Shown in pieces: positions 10,601 through 19,307 of a stretch of DNA of 64,000 nucleotides. The DNA is from Aplectana chamaeleonis (lineage: Eukaryota; Nematoda; Chromadorea; Rhabditida; Cosmocercidae), in the NCBI GenBank assembly GCA_029168955.1, contig JAPDOI010001711.1, positions 62,001 through 126,000 on the forward strand, in the 5' to 3' direction. The translations under genes and the position numbers were made by a program. The notes beneath the pieces are model-generated. The model was not told the origin of the DNA, did not search any database, and saw only the letters and a program-made list of their open reading frames with translations. The number at the start of each line of letters is the position of its first letter. Within the stretch, counting starts at the first letter, position 1.

Positions 10601-12164
10601 ATTGAGCAATCGATCACGATGAGGAGAGTCGAACGCGGCTTCAAAGTCCAAAAAAGCAAGCTGTAATGGCTTCGAAAACCGCTGCCACGATTCAATTACT
10701 CTTCTCACGAACACTTGGTCGATGGTCGATCTTCCAGGTCGAAACCCCGCTTGCCCTTCTCTGTTCGTTCCTTCACGATGTTTGATAAGTCGCTCGAGAA
10801 TGATACGTTCTAAAACCTTGTACATGACACGAAGTAGAGAGATTCCTCTGTAGTTCTTAGGATCCGTGACGGATAGCTTCTTTGTGAAGAGGTACGATGA
10901 TCGCATGTCTCCAATGAATCGGGTATCCTTTCGCTCATCCATATGGCACGGATGGTGTTGGTCATTTCACGAATCCCAGACGGAGGAAGAGCTTTCAGCA
11001 TTTCAGCAGTGATGTTGTCATCTCCACCTGCCTTTCCATTCTTCATTTTCCGGACACAATCCAAAACTTCAGACTCAGTCGGCGGTTCCTCACTGACATC
11101 GTAATGTGCTCTCTGAACATGCGGGAGCTCAGGTACTGATGGCGCTGGACGATTCAGTAGTGAACTGAAGTAATCCTTCCATATTGGCAGCGTCGCATCA
11201 CCAACTGCAACTCCATTGGTAGTGTTCAAGACAGGAGAACATCTCTTCATCTTCCCGCTATACTGTCGCAGCAACGTGTAGGCTTTCTTCGGATTATTCT
11301 CCTCCCAAGTCTCGTAGTGGTAGAGTATAATATGGCGAATATGAGTGTGATTTTCGAGATGCATTTTTTTAAGCTAAAATCTAGGAAAAGCTAGGATTAT
11401 TTTTATATAAATATTGAGGACGAAACGCCAAATTTTACCAAAGAAAAATGCGTTAATAAAAACGTTCCATAATTATGCATCAACTCAATATATGGTCTTT
11501 CAGAAAGATAGAGCGCGTAGCAAATAACGAAGCACTAATAAAACAACTAACCGCCTCCTTCAGAGCCGCAGGATCCTTCGGTGCAACAACAGGCTGACCT
11601 CTTTCACCTGGTCCAACTCTGGCTTGGTCGGCATTATACTCCTGCACATTCTCCCAGTTCTGCAAGAAAGAAAGGGAATTAAGAAGCTTACTAACCCAAC
11701 AGGTTGAATAATTACACTTTAAACCACCTCTCTACATGGCTGAAATGGGGAGAATCCGGTCACCTAACCACACAAAAGCTTATTCTATGCAGCGAAATTG
11801 TTCCTGAGGGTCTAAAATAGGTCAATCTGAGAGTGAAACGAACCTTTTTCTCTGTCTGCCGATACTTCGAAAATGGATCTTCACTGGGAGATTTCGCCGG
11901 AACATCATCAGGATACTTCGCTGGAACTGCCGGCACGTCGTAGTCTAATCCTATAGCAGCATATCAACTGGCGGACCATGACTTATCAAGAAAAAAATAC
12001 ATGATTGGAGACTCACGTTCTCCCGGAACATGAACTGCTCCTTCGCCAGCCTTCCGGATATTTGGGGTAGAAAATGCATTAAATATAATATACAAAGCGC
12101 CAACAACAAATAGATATTTGAGCACAGTTACATATCGCCGACTGACGTACCGGCTTACACCCAT
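1666..12164 (-). CDS. Polypeptide N-acetylgalactosaminyltransferase, GALNT7/10-like, 3' end outside window, frameshifted
   Basis: This is a Golgi type II enzyme that transfers GalNAc from UDP-GalNAc to Ser/Thr. The exons, minus strand with GT-AG borders and matching phases, are 12164-12017, 11950-11844, 11659-11552, 6261-6106, 5361-5186, 5127-4987, 4927-4851, 2060-1864 and 1801-1666. Exon 1 encodes a short basic tail and a membrane anchor ([16 protein letters not shown]). Exons 2-3 give the stem and the family motif [10 protein letters not shown]. Exon 4 gives RHPMCK and SVIFPMHEE. Exon 6 holds the metal-binding DSH in FLDSHSE. Exon 8 has [11 protein letters not shown] and [11 protein letters not shown]; the Q-Y pair is typical of GALNT7/10-type enzymes. 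Exon 9 has [13 protein letters not shown], but joined to exon 8 it is out of frame by one base (extra base near 1791-1797). The rest of the catalytic domain and the ricin-type lectin domain lie beyond position 1 or are lost. Introns 3 (5.3 kb) and 7 (2.8 kb) are filled with transposons. Confidence 0.9.
2144..2603. repeat. TTCGTTCGTTCGAA-type minisatellite island with inverted ends (island 1)
   Basis: Between inverted ends ACTATAGTTGTACA (left) and TGTACAACTATAGT-like (right) lies a degenerate tandem array of units of roughly 40 bp built from TTCGTTCGTTCGAAA and ATTTTTT words. Several frames on both strands stay open because the words rarely make stops; these frames are not genes. It lies in GALNT intron 7. 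Confidence 0.75.
3117..3634. repeat. Foldback element, arms about 230 bp
   Basis: The left arm (from CCGCCCACGACTTTTGA at about 3119) is the inverted counterpart of the right arm (ending TCAAAAGTCGCGGGCGG near 3632). Matching landmarks include GGAGCTAGGG, GAATCAGCATC, AGAGCTCTTC and GTTAACAGAATCAA. The centre lies near 3370. No coding potential was seen. It is located in GALNT intron 7. Confidence 0.75.
3643..4110. mobile_element. MITE of the AGGCAGTGTTCACGA family, copy 1
   Basis: The left end TAAAGGCAGTGTTCACGA and inverted right end (TCGTGAACACTACCTTCAA) bound about 470 bp. Other copies are at 39471-39962, 55307-55779 and 63229-63779. Half copies carrying one similar end lie near 4790-4810, 54755-54775 and 54870-54890. 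No transposase is visible. Confidence 0.7.
4111..4492 (+). other. Open frame of unknown origin
   Basis: The frame is open from 3935 to 4492 (185 codons), but its first third lies inside the MITE ending at 4110. The remainder is Cys-rich ([24 protein letters not shown]) and has no homopolymer bias. I do not recognise a family. No matching splice sites were found that would connect it to other exons. It could be a degraded captured gene fragment or chance. Confidence 0.2.
5453..6102. mobile_element. PIF/Harbinger-like MITE abutting the GALNT exon 4 splice donor
   Basis: The ends AGGGCCTTTCAGAGTGGCG and inverted CGCCACTCTGAAAGGCCCT are flanked by AAC at 5450-5452 and 6103-6105. A second copy at 33612-34248 is flanked by TAA. 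The 3-bp duplication and GGGCC-like end suggest PIF/Harbinger (inference). The right-hand AAC is, on the minus strand, the GTT that starts GALNT intron 4. Confidence 0.8.
6545..7862 (-). mobile_element. LINE, 5'-truncated, AAG-tailed
   Basis: Minus-strand fragments read a reverse-transcriptase segment with [17 protein letters not shown] and the YADD active site (about 7700-7620), then the [12 protein letters not shown] region. Next comes a degraded middle, then a C-terminal Cys/His segment (CPDCGRPGH at about 6720). It ends at an AAG-rich tail near 6555. Several frame changes and stops show it is inactive. It belongs to the same family as 1-685. It lies in GALNT intron 3. Confidence 0.8.
7901..8060. 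mobile_element. Fragment of CAGGGTTGAGCAGGC-ended hAT-like MITE
   Basis: CAGGGTTGAGCAGGCCGTTG matches the end of the intact element at 19929-20271 and the start of similar sequence at 23990. No matching right end could be found, so the extent is approximate. Confidence 0.45.
8305..9420 (-). mobile_element. Mariner transposon, transposase broken
   Basis: Minus-strand pieces in three frames give the helix-turn-helix part ([14 protein letters not shown], about 9150), the first catalytic Asp segment ([12 protein letters not shown], about 8900), the second (HHDNARPH, about 8690) and the third (PTEAQTDYH, about 8590). The C-terminus is [14 protein letters not shown], stop near 8396. The three Asp residues of the mariner D,D34D triad are present, but frameshifts (about 9050 and 8830) break the gene. 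The last tens of bases (GTTGATGCATAATCACGGAA) look like a mariner end. The 5' end meets the RTE copy at 9427. Similar to hookworm mariners (family knowledge). Confidence 0.85.
9427..11312 (-). mobile_element. RTE-type LINE, copy 1, 5'-truncated
   Basis: The sequence closely matches 45406-47310. On the minus strand it encodes the pre-RT region ([14 protein letters not shown]), the RT ([14 protein letters not shown] and [14 protein letters not shown] at about 10370) and the C-terminal segment [20 protein letters not shown]. Frameshifts near 10930, 10270 and 9700 interrupt it. The 3' end is a short TTGACTTA-type direct repeat, as is usual for RTE. It sits in GALNT intron 3 next to the mariner. 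Confidence 0.88.
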
Positions 12165-12176
12165 ACCTGCAAAAAG
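12165..12176 (-). promoter_or_regulatory. Splice acceptor 2 nt upstream of the GALNT start codon (possible spliced-leader site)
   Basis: On the minus strand TTTTTGCAG is followed by GT and then ATG. An acceptor this close to the start, with no obvious upstream exon, is what trans-splicing of a spliced leader would look like; a 5'-UTR intron is the alternative. Confidence 0.5.
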
Positions 12177-12310
12177 CTTTATTCAAAGGGGATAGCTCAA
12201 TAAAGGTACACAGTAGTGACGGGGATGGGTAGAAGCGCAGAACCTTCCTTTAGATCTCCACCAACAAAGTAATGAGTACAAAAACCTCATTTTTTTGAAC
12301 CCTTAGATGT

Positions 12311-12641
12311 ATGGTATACTTTTGCGACATACAGTTCGACAGCGACAGATTCAAAGGGCGGGAGCTCCACGACAGGCAGTCTCTGTCGCTCCAGAGAGCG
12401 ACAGAGACCGCCTGTCGCGGAGCTCCCGCCATTTGAATCTGTCGCCGCCGAAAAGCGCTGCACAGCGACAGCGACAGTTATCGGTACATTTGCGGTATGT
12501 CAGCCCTCCGCGACACGTCGCTGCGACAGACGCGCAATAATTGTTCCTACGACGACGGATGCCGTTGCTCCGATGCGGGTCCCGCCGCGATTTAAGGTAG
12601 ATTGCTTGCCTGTCACTCATGACAGCGACAAAGTATACCAC
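12311..12641. repeat. Foldback with GTATAC ends and a second palindrome inside
   Basis: Outer ends are GGTATACTTTTGCGACA and inverted GCGACAAAGTATACC. Inside the left half, 12347-12443 is a separate, almost perfect palindrome (AGATTCAAAGGGCGGGAGCT against AGCTCCCGCCATTTGAATCT). The interior is rich in GCGACAG words also found in 62535-62903. Confidence 0.7.
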
Positions 12642-13996
12642 ACCTCCTACTTCTTGATGTTCAATTGCACCCAAACTCATTCATTGATCAGCTACTAAAT
12701 TTGGGCCGATATCACTATACAAAGGGAAAGGCGCTTTTCGGACACCAGTGGCCGGAAAAGCCAACTGATTTCTTCCTAAGGCATTTTGAACACCTGCACT
12801 TTCTGGTACTCTTTCGTATTACACGATGCGTTGAATGGCCAAGTGTACGTCAAAAACTCGGAGCAGACCAACCAAAAGATCATCGGAGGAGTTGATACCA
12901 TTCTCTAGCGGGCCGTCTAATCCGAGAGACTACCCACTTTTTTCCTGAACACAAGCACCTTTTGGTTTCACATTCGGCAGAACTTTTGCCCAGAATACCT
13001 TGAGATGATGTCCGCGAAACAGCTATTCGTGCTCCGCGCGACCGCGTTTGTCGCAGGACAAATGCAAGCTGTTTCCGGAGAAACGAAGGTTGTCCCGAAT
13101 AAAGCCAAATCTTCGAGAACCTGTCAACGAGCGGATTTACCTTCAAGGGATGAAAGGCGCGAATTTCAGGGGAACGAATTCATTTCTCAAACGATAGCGA
13201 TCTGGCGGAACACAACTACGCTCTTCAGATAGTTGACGCGGGACCGTTCGTCGGATCGGCGTTTTCTGCCTAATCCCCAATCACAGATTTTTTTTTGCCG
13301 TCAGACGTCGCGCTCGGCGCGCACCGGGCTTGTCACAAAACAATTGATGAAACCGATCAATCCACCATAAAAGGAGAACTTTCGCGATGCCATTCAATGC
13401 CGCGTCCGGCGTCGCAATGCGGCAAGCAACGGCACCGCAAACCTATCTTATATAGCGCCCCGCAGACATAATAGACACATAGAGACGCAGGCTACAAGTT
13501 AGGGCGGGCCGTTACGCCAATTTTCAGCGGAGCTACGACCCTCCTCCACGTGACCAAAATCTTGGAAAAATTTAGGAATTTTTTTACGATCCCCCGAGGT
13601 GAAGAAGTGTTTAAGCTTTTTAAGAAAAATAACTTTTCTCATTTTAGCCTACCCTGTGGTTTAGAGTCAATTCGGCTCTCACTGACATCCACGTCCAGTG
13701 TGGATTTCGATCGACACCTGACTGACGATAAACCCACCCAGGTTGTGGATGTAAGTAAGAGCCGTCAGGAAATTTTACTACCCCCCCTTTAAAATTATTT
13801 TCAAAAGTTTCACGACCCCCCGCCCGTTACACCCGGCCGCAACACTGTCTGAAACGCTTCGGGATCATTGTGTGCAGCGACTTCTGTCCTCTGTTTCAAA
13901 GCGAAAGTGTGGGAAAAAAATGAGACGCAGCATACGCCCGCACACTCACGCAATCAGCGCGAGTAGATTTCAATCCGAAATAGAGTGTAGAGTGTG
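12642..13996. other. Intergenic, no gene seen
   Basis: This is sequence upstream of the GALNT gene. From about 13497 there is a degraded relative of the GCAGGCC hAT-like MITE (GGGCGGGCCGTTACGCCAAT, then ACGACCCTCC and ACGACCCCCC motifs up to 13850). Short open frames show no recognisable protein. Confidence 0.5.
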
Positions 13997-14393
13997 TAGT
14001 ATACTTGTTCCAAATGAAATTTATTTCGAATATCCGACTTTTCGACTATAGTCGGATATCGCACTTTTTCGAATATTCGACTTTTCGACTGAAGTCGGAT
14101 ATCGCGCTTTTTCGGATATTCGACTTTTCGACTATAGCCGGATTTTGAACTATTCGAATATTCGACTTTTCGACTATAATCGGATATCGCACTTTTTCGA
14201 ATATTCGACTTTTCGACTATAGTCGGATATCGCACTTTTTCGAATATTCGACTTTTCGACTATAGTCGGATATCGCACTTTTTCGAATATTCGACTTTTC
14301 GACTATAGTCGGATATCGCACTTTTTCGAATATTCGACTTATCGAATAAAAAGTCGACTTTTTTATCCGACTATGAAAAACATTGAGGTTCGA
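13997..14393. repeat. 43-bp minisatellite island (island 2)
   Basis: About eight units of 43 bp start at 14044, 14087, 14130, 14172, 14215, 14258 and 14301. Each contains the palindromes GACTATAGTC and CGAATATTCG. The left boundary reads GTAGTATACTTGTTCC, which is the inverse of the right boundary of island 3. The right part ends in an AAAAAGTCGACTTTTTT palindrome. Confidence 0.85.
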
Positions 14394-14862
14394 GTAACTG
14401 TTTTTTTTGCATGAAAACACATGGATTTCTCACTACTCCACTCGCGGGCATTCTGACAGCTTGAAACATCATTTTTCAAACCAAAATCAGACCGATATGA
14501 CTGGCTGGTGGATGCTTAGGCGTGGCTTGTATGTGTTTGCCAGAGGTTTCGTGGTAAGAGCTTATATCTGGTGGAGTTTCCGTAGCAATATGCTGCTAGC
14601 GTGGTATATTCTCCAATTTAGATGGGAAAAAGGCAGTTCGCAATGAATATGTTCGCCGATCAGTCAGAGCGGTCGGATTTGCTTGGGAAGGAGATTAAAT
14701 TGATTATATAATATTTTTATTCCTATATTTAACCTTGTTTTTGAAGTTGATTATTACGGTAGAGAGCCTATTACATTTTGATTTGCTATGAAATATCAGC
14801 TATTCTGAGTTCTACCATCGTATAGGAAAGTGCCTCTACAGTTTGGGAACAGTGTAAAGACA

Positions 14863-15143
14863 TACTGTGCTTCTCTGGGCCAAAGTCCGGTCCGCAATCG
14901 CGTCTGGACACGCTTTGCGGTGCACGCTCCCGAGTCGGAAGAGCTTCCAGCGCCGCAGCCGTCGATCTGTTGACTCTAGGTGGGTTTTGAAAACTGGAAA
15001 CCAAAACAAATAGAAGAAAATTGTATATAAAAGGCCTATCGAGTTGGTTTTGGCGCTGGAAACTCGACCGACCCGAGCGCGTGCGGCCGCAAAGCGTGTC
15101 GAGACGTAATCGCGGACCGGAATTTGAGCCAGAGAAGCACAGC
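14863..15143. mobile_element. TA-flanked MITE, CTGTGCTTATCTGGG family, copy A
   Basis: Long inverted repeats of over 90 bp start CTGTGCTTCTCTGGGC and include GTCCGGTCCGCAATCGCG and CACGCTTTGCGG. The centre is AT-rich. Copies B and C are at 51050-51332 and 52009-52290. TA flanks suggest Tc1/mariner-type mobilisation (inference). Confidence 0.8.
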
Positions 15144-15144
15144 A

Positions 15145-16157
15145 GAAGTTTCAGAAAAGTTGCTAGAAGTAATTCTTGCTGGGAGAACCTGCTCTCTGCC
15201 GACAGGTCGCGAGATGCACCAAGCAAGAACAGGAGATTGCCACGGTTTTGGAGGCATCTGGTCTAATTTTATCGCGAGAATTTATCCTCTCGTTCCGAGC
15301 CAGATTTACTCGGTTCCTTCGCGCCCTTGTGCGAAGCAAGGGTAGAGACAGCGAGAAATCGTGGGGAGAAGGAGACGCAGCGCACGCACGCAGACGCACG
15401 CGACGAACGGAAATAAATCACACTCGGAAACAGAGGAAACGTAAACTACGGACATACTAGCCCCAGTTGATGGAATTTTAGCTACGTCACCTTCACGAAC
15501 TACGGAAATTCTTGCCGAGAACGCTGAAAAAAGGTGGAAGATTCTCGCCTTGATCGATCCACCCTGTCCTGATCAGAACTATAGGGCAATCTCAGCTGCG
15601 ACCGACCGCACTGCCGTTTCTTCCCACGGCCTGCAGCATCCACGCGGTCAAAAATATCCTTGACACGGTCTTCCAAAGAGTGGTTCGGGTTCACCCTTCA
15701 CGATCAGCCACAGAGTATCGAGTAATCGATTCGTGAGATGACTGGAGCAGCACGACGAACGGCATCCATGCGTTCAGCGTAGCCAACGCGGGATGAGATC
15801 GCTGTTCGACACAAGCTGTCGCTAAACCCGTAAATCCTCGCAACAATTAAGGCGAGAATTTACGGGCTTAAAGACATCGAAATGGAGAGTATCGCCTTCG
15901 TTTTTGCGTCGAATATGCTTAGAGCTTGCACCTTTGATGCGAGACGAAGCGGATTTAAGCGAGCGTCGCCAGAACCCGAAAATCCTGCACTAAGGAATGA
16001 GAGAGCATAACAGGCCGCCCCCTTGGAAGCATCTTGCTACCCATGGGCAGAGTTGTGAGCTGTTGGATACGAAAGGGAAAACTTGACAGATACACAGAAC
16101 GGTGCCCACAACGATCCATCGGGCTTTGATTATCCCATTGTGGAAAATATGGAGAAA
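15145..16157. other. Intergenic, no gene seen
   Basis: Short open frames only. A small hairpin, CCCGTAAATCCTCG against CGAGAATTTACGGG, lies at 15828-15868. Confidence 0.5.
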
Positions 16158-16327
16158 ACCTAAACAGGCAGCAGCGACCGTTTATCCATACGTATTCCAT
16201 CACACTGTTTTTGCCAGTGGAGGTGTTCTCTCACGAGTTTTATCATGTATCAATGTACCAACTTTCATGCGTATTCGGCTTGTTAAACGATGTGGATAAA
16301 CGGTCGCTGCTAGTTTCCTGTTTAGGA
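16158..16327. repeat. Short foldback MITE
   Basis: The ends are CCTAAACAGGCAGCAGCGAC and, inverted, CCTAAACAGGAAACTAGCAG, followed by matching CGACCGTTTATCCA; together they enclose about 100 bp. Confidence 0.7.
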
Positions 16328-16641
16328 GGCCCCTGAAAATATGGTGCCTCCATACTTTGTAGGACACGCACCGTAGTCGTCCAACAAATAGCAGAAGTCA
16401 GTCTTCAACATGATAAGGTTTCTTAAAAAATCGCTCCCATCTGACTTACACCCACAAAGTTTCTTCCAAAAGCAAATAAAATTAAATATTATGTTCAAAT
16501 GAATAACTAAAAATTAAATACAGAACTTCCGGAAGAACCGTAATTATTTTCGAGGAGAGTGTGGAATGACGAGCAGCTTTTTCTGCTTTACAGGTTTTAA
16601 TAATAACCGACTTCTTACGTGACTATAACGTCAGATTTTTG

Positions 16642-16972
16642 AAGATCAATATTCGAATATACGACTTTACGGCTATAGTCGGATATCGCACTTTTTCGAA
16701 TATTCGACTTTTCGACTGTAGTCGGATATCGGACTTTTTCGAATATTTCGACTTTTTCGACTATAGTCGGATGTCGAACTTTTTCGAATATTCGACTTTT
16801 CGACTATAGTCGGATATCGCAACTTTTTCTTCGAATGAATTCGACTTTTCGACTATAGTCGGATATCGCACTTTTTCGAATATCCGACTCTTCGAATAAA
16901 AAGTCGACTTTTTTATCCGACTGAAACAGTCGGATACTCATCCGATTATTCGATTCGGAACAAGTATAGTGT
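16642..16972. repeat. 43-bp minisatellite island (island 3)
   Basis: It has the same unit family as island 2 (CGACTATAGTCGGATATCGC, CGAATATTCGACTTTTCG), with more indels. The right boundary GGAACAAGTATAGTGTAC is the inverse of the left boundary of island 2. Confidence 0.8.
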
Positions 16973-17289
16973 ACAGTGGGGGGCCAGCACTACTGGTATG
17001 GCTGCAGGCCACTCAGGAGCCAAGGTGACGTCGTGTGCTGCGGCCTGCAAGAAATGTGACGATGGGTTAGCGCACGTGACAGCCGCGCTTGTTGGTAAGC
17101 GGTCCGAGGTCATACCAATAACGGTGCCGTCCACTGTGCCCGAGAGCGAAAGACGAACTTGCAACAACGGACCGGAATGAGGAAATGGATGAAAAAAAAA
17201 ACGGAAATTTGTAAGTCGTAAGTTGAGGCGCATTTGCGTTTAAAACAGCAACAACTATCGGTTGCCAATGAGTGATGGCTATTTCGCTT

Positions 17290-17395
17290 CGACACGGCCT
17301 GTACAGTCGGCACAGATCGTTCTGATACTTTGCGTTCGTTACTGAAGGCTGGCACAAACTCGGTGCCATATGTTATAACATTGTTACATGCACCA
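17290..17395 (-). repeat. Dispersed repeat R, fragment
   Basis: On the minus strand GGCACCGAGTTTGTGCCAGC and GAACGCAAAGTATCAG match segments at 53405-53475 (plus), 62092-62215 (minus) and, more weakly, 49440-49510 (minus). The origin is unknown; possibly a LINE 3' end or SINE. Confidence 0.5.
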
Positions 17396-17450
17396 GGCTT
17401 ACGCCAACGTTAAATAAGGAAAGCAAAGTACCAGTGCGCTCCTCGCCGAC

Positions 17451-17841
17451 CAGGGATGAATAGAACTTTTTTTCTGAATTTCGGAAATCGGAACGACCTT
17501 CTCAATCTCGGAAATGGGAATTCGAAACGCCACGTCGGAAGTCTAAATTCGGAAATTCGTTCCGCGAAATTCTTAACCCTCATCTGTGAAGTAAGCCTGC
17601 CAAAAAATCCAGGCTTATCCTTCTTTATTTAATAATTTTCAAATAAATACAATAAACCATGGCTTCGATAATGTGAAGACGGACCTCGAATTCGAATTTA
17701 GGAACCGAAATAACCCTCCATGGATTTCACAGTAAGTGTGAAAATTCTAATCTCGTGATCACTTCCGATTTCTGCATTTTCATATTTTTCGGGAATCGGG
17801 ATGCCCGAAACCATCGGGATTCGGAAATCCGCCCATCCCTG
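17451..17841. mobile_element. hAT-type MITE, second copy
   Basis: 391 bp, starting CAGGGATGAATAG and ending CCGCCCATCCCTG. The flanking 8-mers TCGCCGAC (17443-17450) and CTGCCGAC (17842-17849) match at 6 of 8 positions. It belongs to the same family as 1139-1528. Confidence 0.78.
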
Positions 17842-18045
17842 CTGCCGACTGTACCTCACTAAAAGGAGAGACCTCTCTAGCATAGTTCGAAGTAAGCAAA
17901 ACGGGGTACTTTGCGGGAATGCCGAAGCTACTAGTGAAATGTGAGTTACTCGAGTCTAAACCGAGATCGAGAATTGTTGTAAGGTAAGAACAGAAGGTGA
18001 CCGGCTACACAATCCGATGCGAGCTTGTAACTTGAAGTTTATAGT

Positions 18046-18777
18046 AGGTTGATGCAGAAGTTTCCGGACTTTTCACGACTTTGAATAAGAAAGATTTATT
18101 TTAAAAAAATAAACAAGGCTCACCCCACAAAATAATTTCCATCACATTCAAGGATCCTTCACCACCGACTGGGCAGATCATGAATTCCCGATACGTAGAT
18201 CTCTGGCTGTTTCGAGTTGAAGTATCCTTCTAAGGCCATTTTGACTTCGTCATCGTGACCGAACTGTTTTCCATCCAGGAAGTGCTGCATCGAGCGGAAC
18301 TGATGGTATTCGGAAGGGGCAAGATCTGGGGCTACACGGAGAGTGAGGGAGAACTTCCCAGCTCAGGTCCAGGTCCTTGGGATGAACACCGTTCACCTTC
18401 TTCACGACAATGCTTGGCCACAAGTATCTCGGAGAACCTGACAGAAACTGCTGGACCTGAGCTGGGAAGTTCTCCCTCACTCTCCATGTAGCCCAGATCT
18501 TGCCTCTTCCGACTACCATCTGTTCCGCTCGATGCAGCACTTCCTCGATGGAAAACAGTTGACTAACGATGACGAAAACCAAATGGCCTTAGAAGAATAC
18601 TTCGACTCGAAACAGCCGGAGTTCTACGCGTCGGGAATTCAAGATCCGCTCAATCGGTGGCGAAGGATCCTTGAATGGGATGGAAAATATTTTGTTGGGC
18701 GAGCCTTGTTTGTTGTTGAAAAAAAAATGTTTTTTATACAAAGTCGTGAGAAGTCCGGAAACTTTTGAATCAACCTA
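18046..18777. mobile_element. Inverted duplication of a mariner 3' end
   Basis: Outer ends TAGGTTGATGCAGAAGTTTC and (inverted) TAGGTTGATTCAAAAGTTTC are TA-flanked mariner-like termini. The left half on the minus strand and the right half on the plus strand both encode the mariner transposase C-terminus (ALEGYFNSKQPE and ALEEYFDSKQPE; DGNYFVG and DGKYFVG). The two halves meet head to head near 18400-18430. Neither half retains the N-terminal domain. Confidence 0.85.
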
Positions 18778-19235
18778 ATACTTCATTTGTAGCTTCTCTT
18801 CTATTTTTATCAATTTTATTTTTATCATTTTAGAAGAAGAAAGATGCCTTGACAAGGATAGAATGGATTGTGGGAAGACGTGGAAATTAAGGAAATAGCG
18901 GCCCGGGAAGTGATTCCCCATAGGATTGATCCTGTGTGAACAGAGCAACTTTGGCGAAAGTCGATCGAAATGTTGAGAATTAATCAGCATAGAGGAAACT
19001 ATGCTGTGCCACGTTGCGTAGCGAGCATGAATGCCAGCGCCAATGCCGCCATTGGCTAGCCAAGTCAAACAATTGCAATAAATTCGGCTCGCTACCCCAT
19101 TGAGCGAGTGCAACGTGGCCAGTGAGCAAGTCCACAATTATACCATCCAAATATATGAACTACAGCAATAACTGACTCGCGGACTATCTGATTGAATTAC
19201 CCTGCTCACATGAGGAAAATATTTATAAACAATAT

Positions 19236-19241
19236 TTTATT
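19236..19241 (-). other. Polyadenylation signal of rpl-18
   Basis: AATAAA on the minus strand, 67 nt past the rpl-18 stop codon. Confidence 0.7.
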
Positions 19242-19307
19242 ACCAACCAACATAGTGTCATGTCAGAAGAGTAATTGTGCAACAAAAATGAACAACAGAA
19301 CAGCAGT

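Noticed and set aside
13997..14393. Regular 43-bp spacing as a possible CRISPR array
   Set aside because: Whole units repeat without unique spacers, and the sequence is nuclear eukaryotic.
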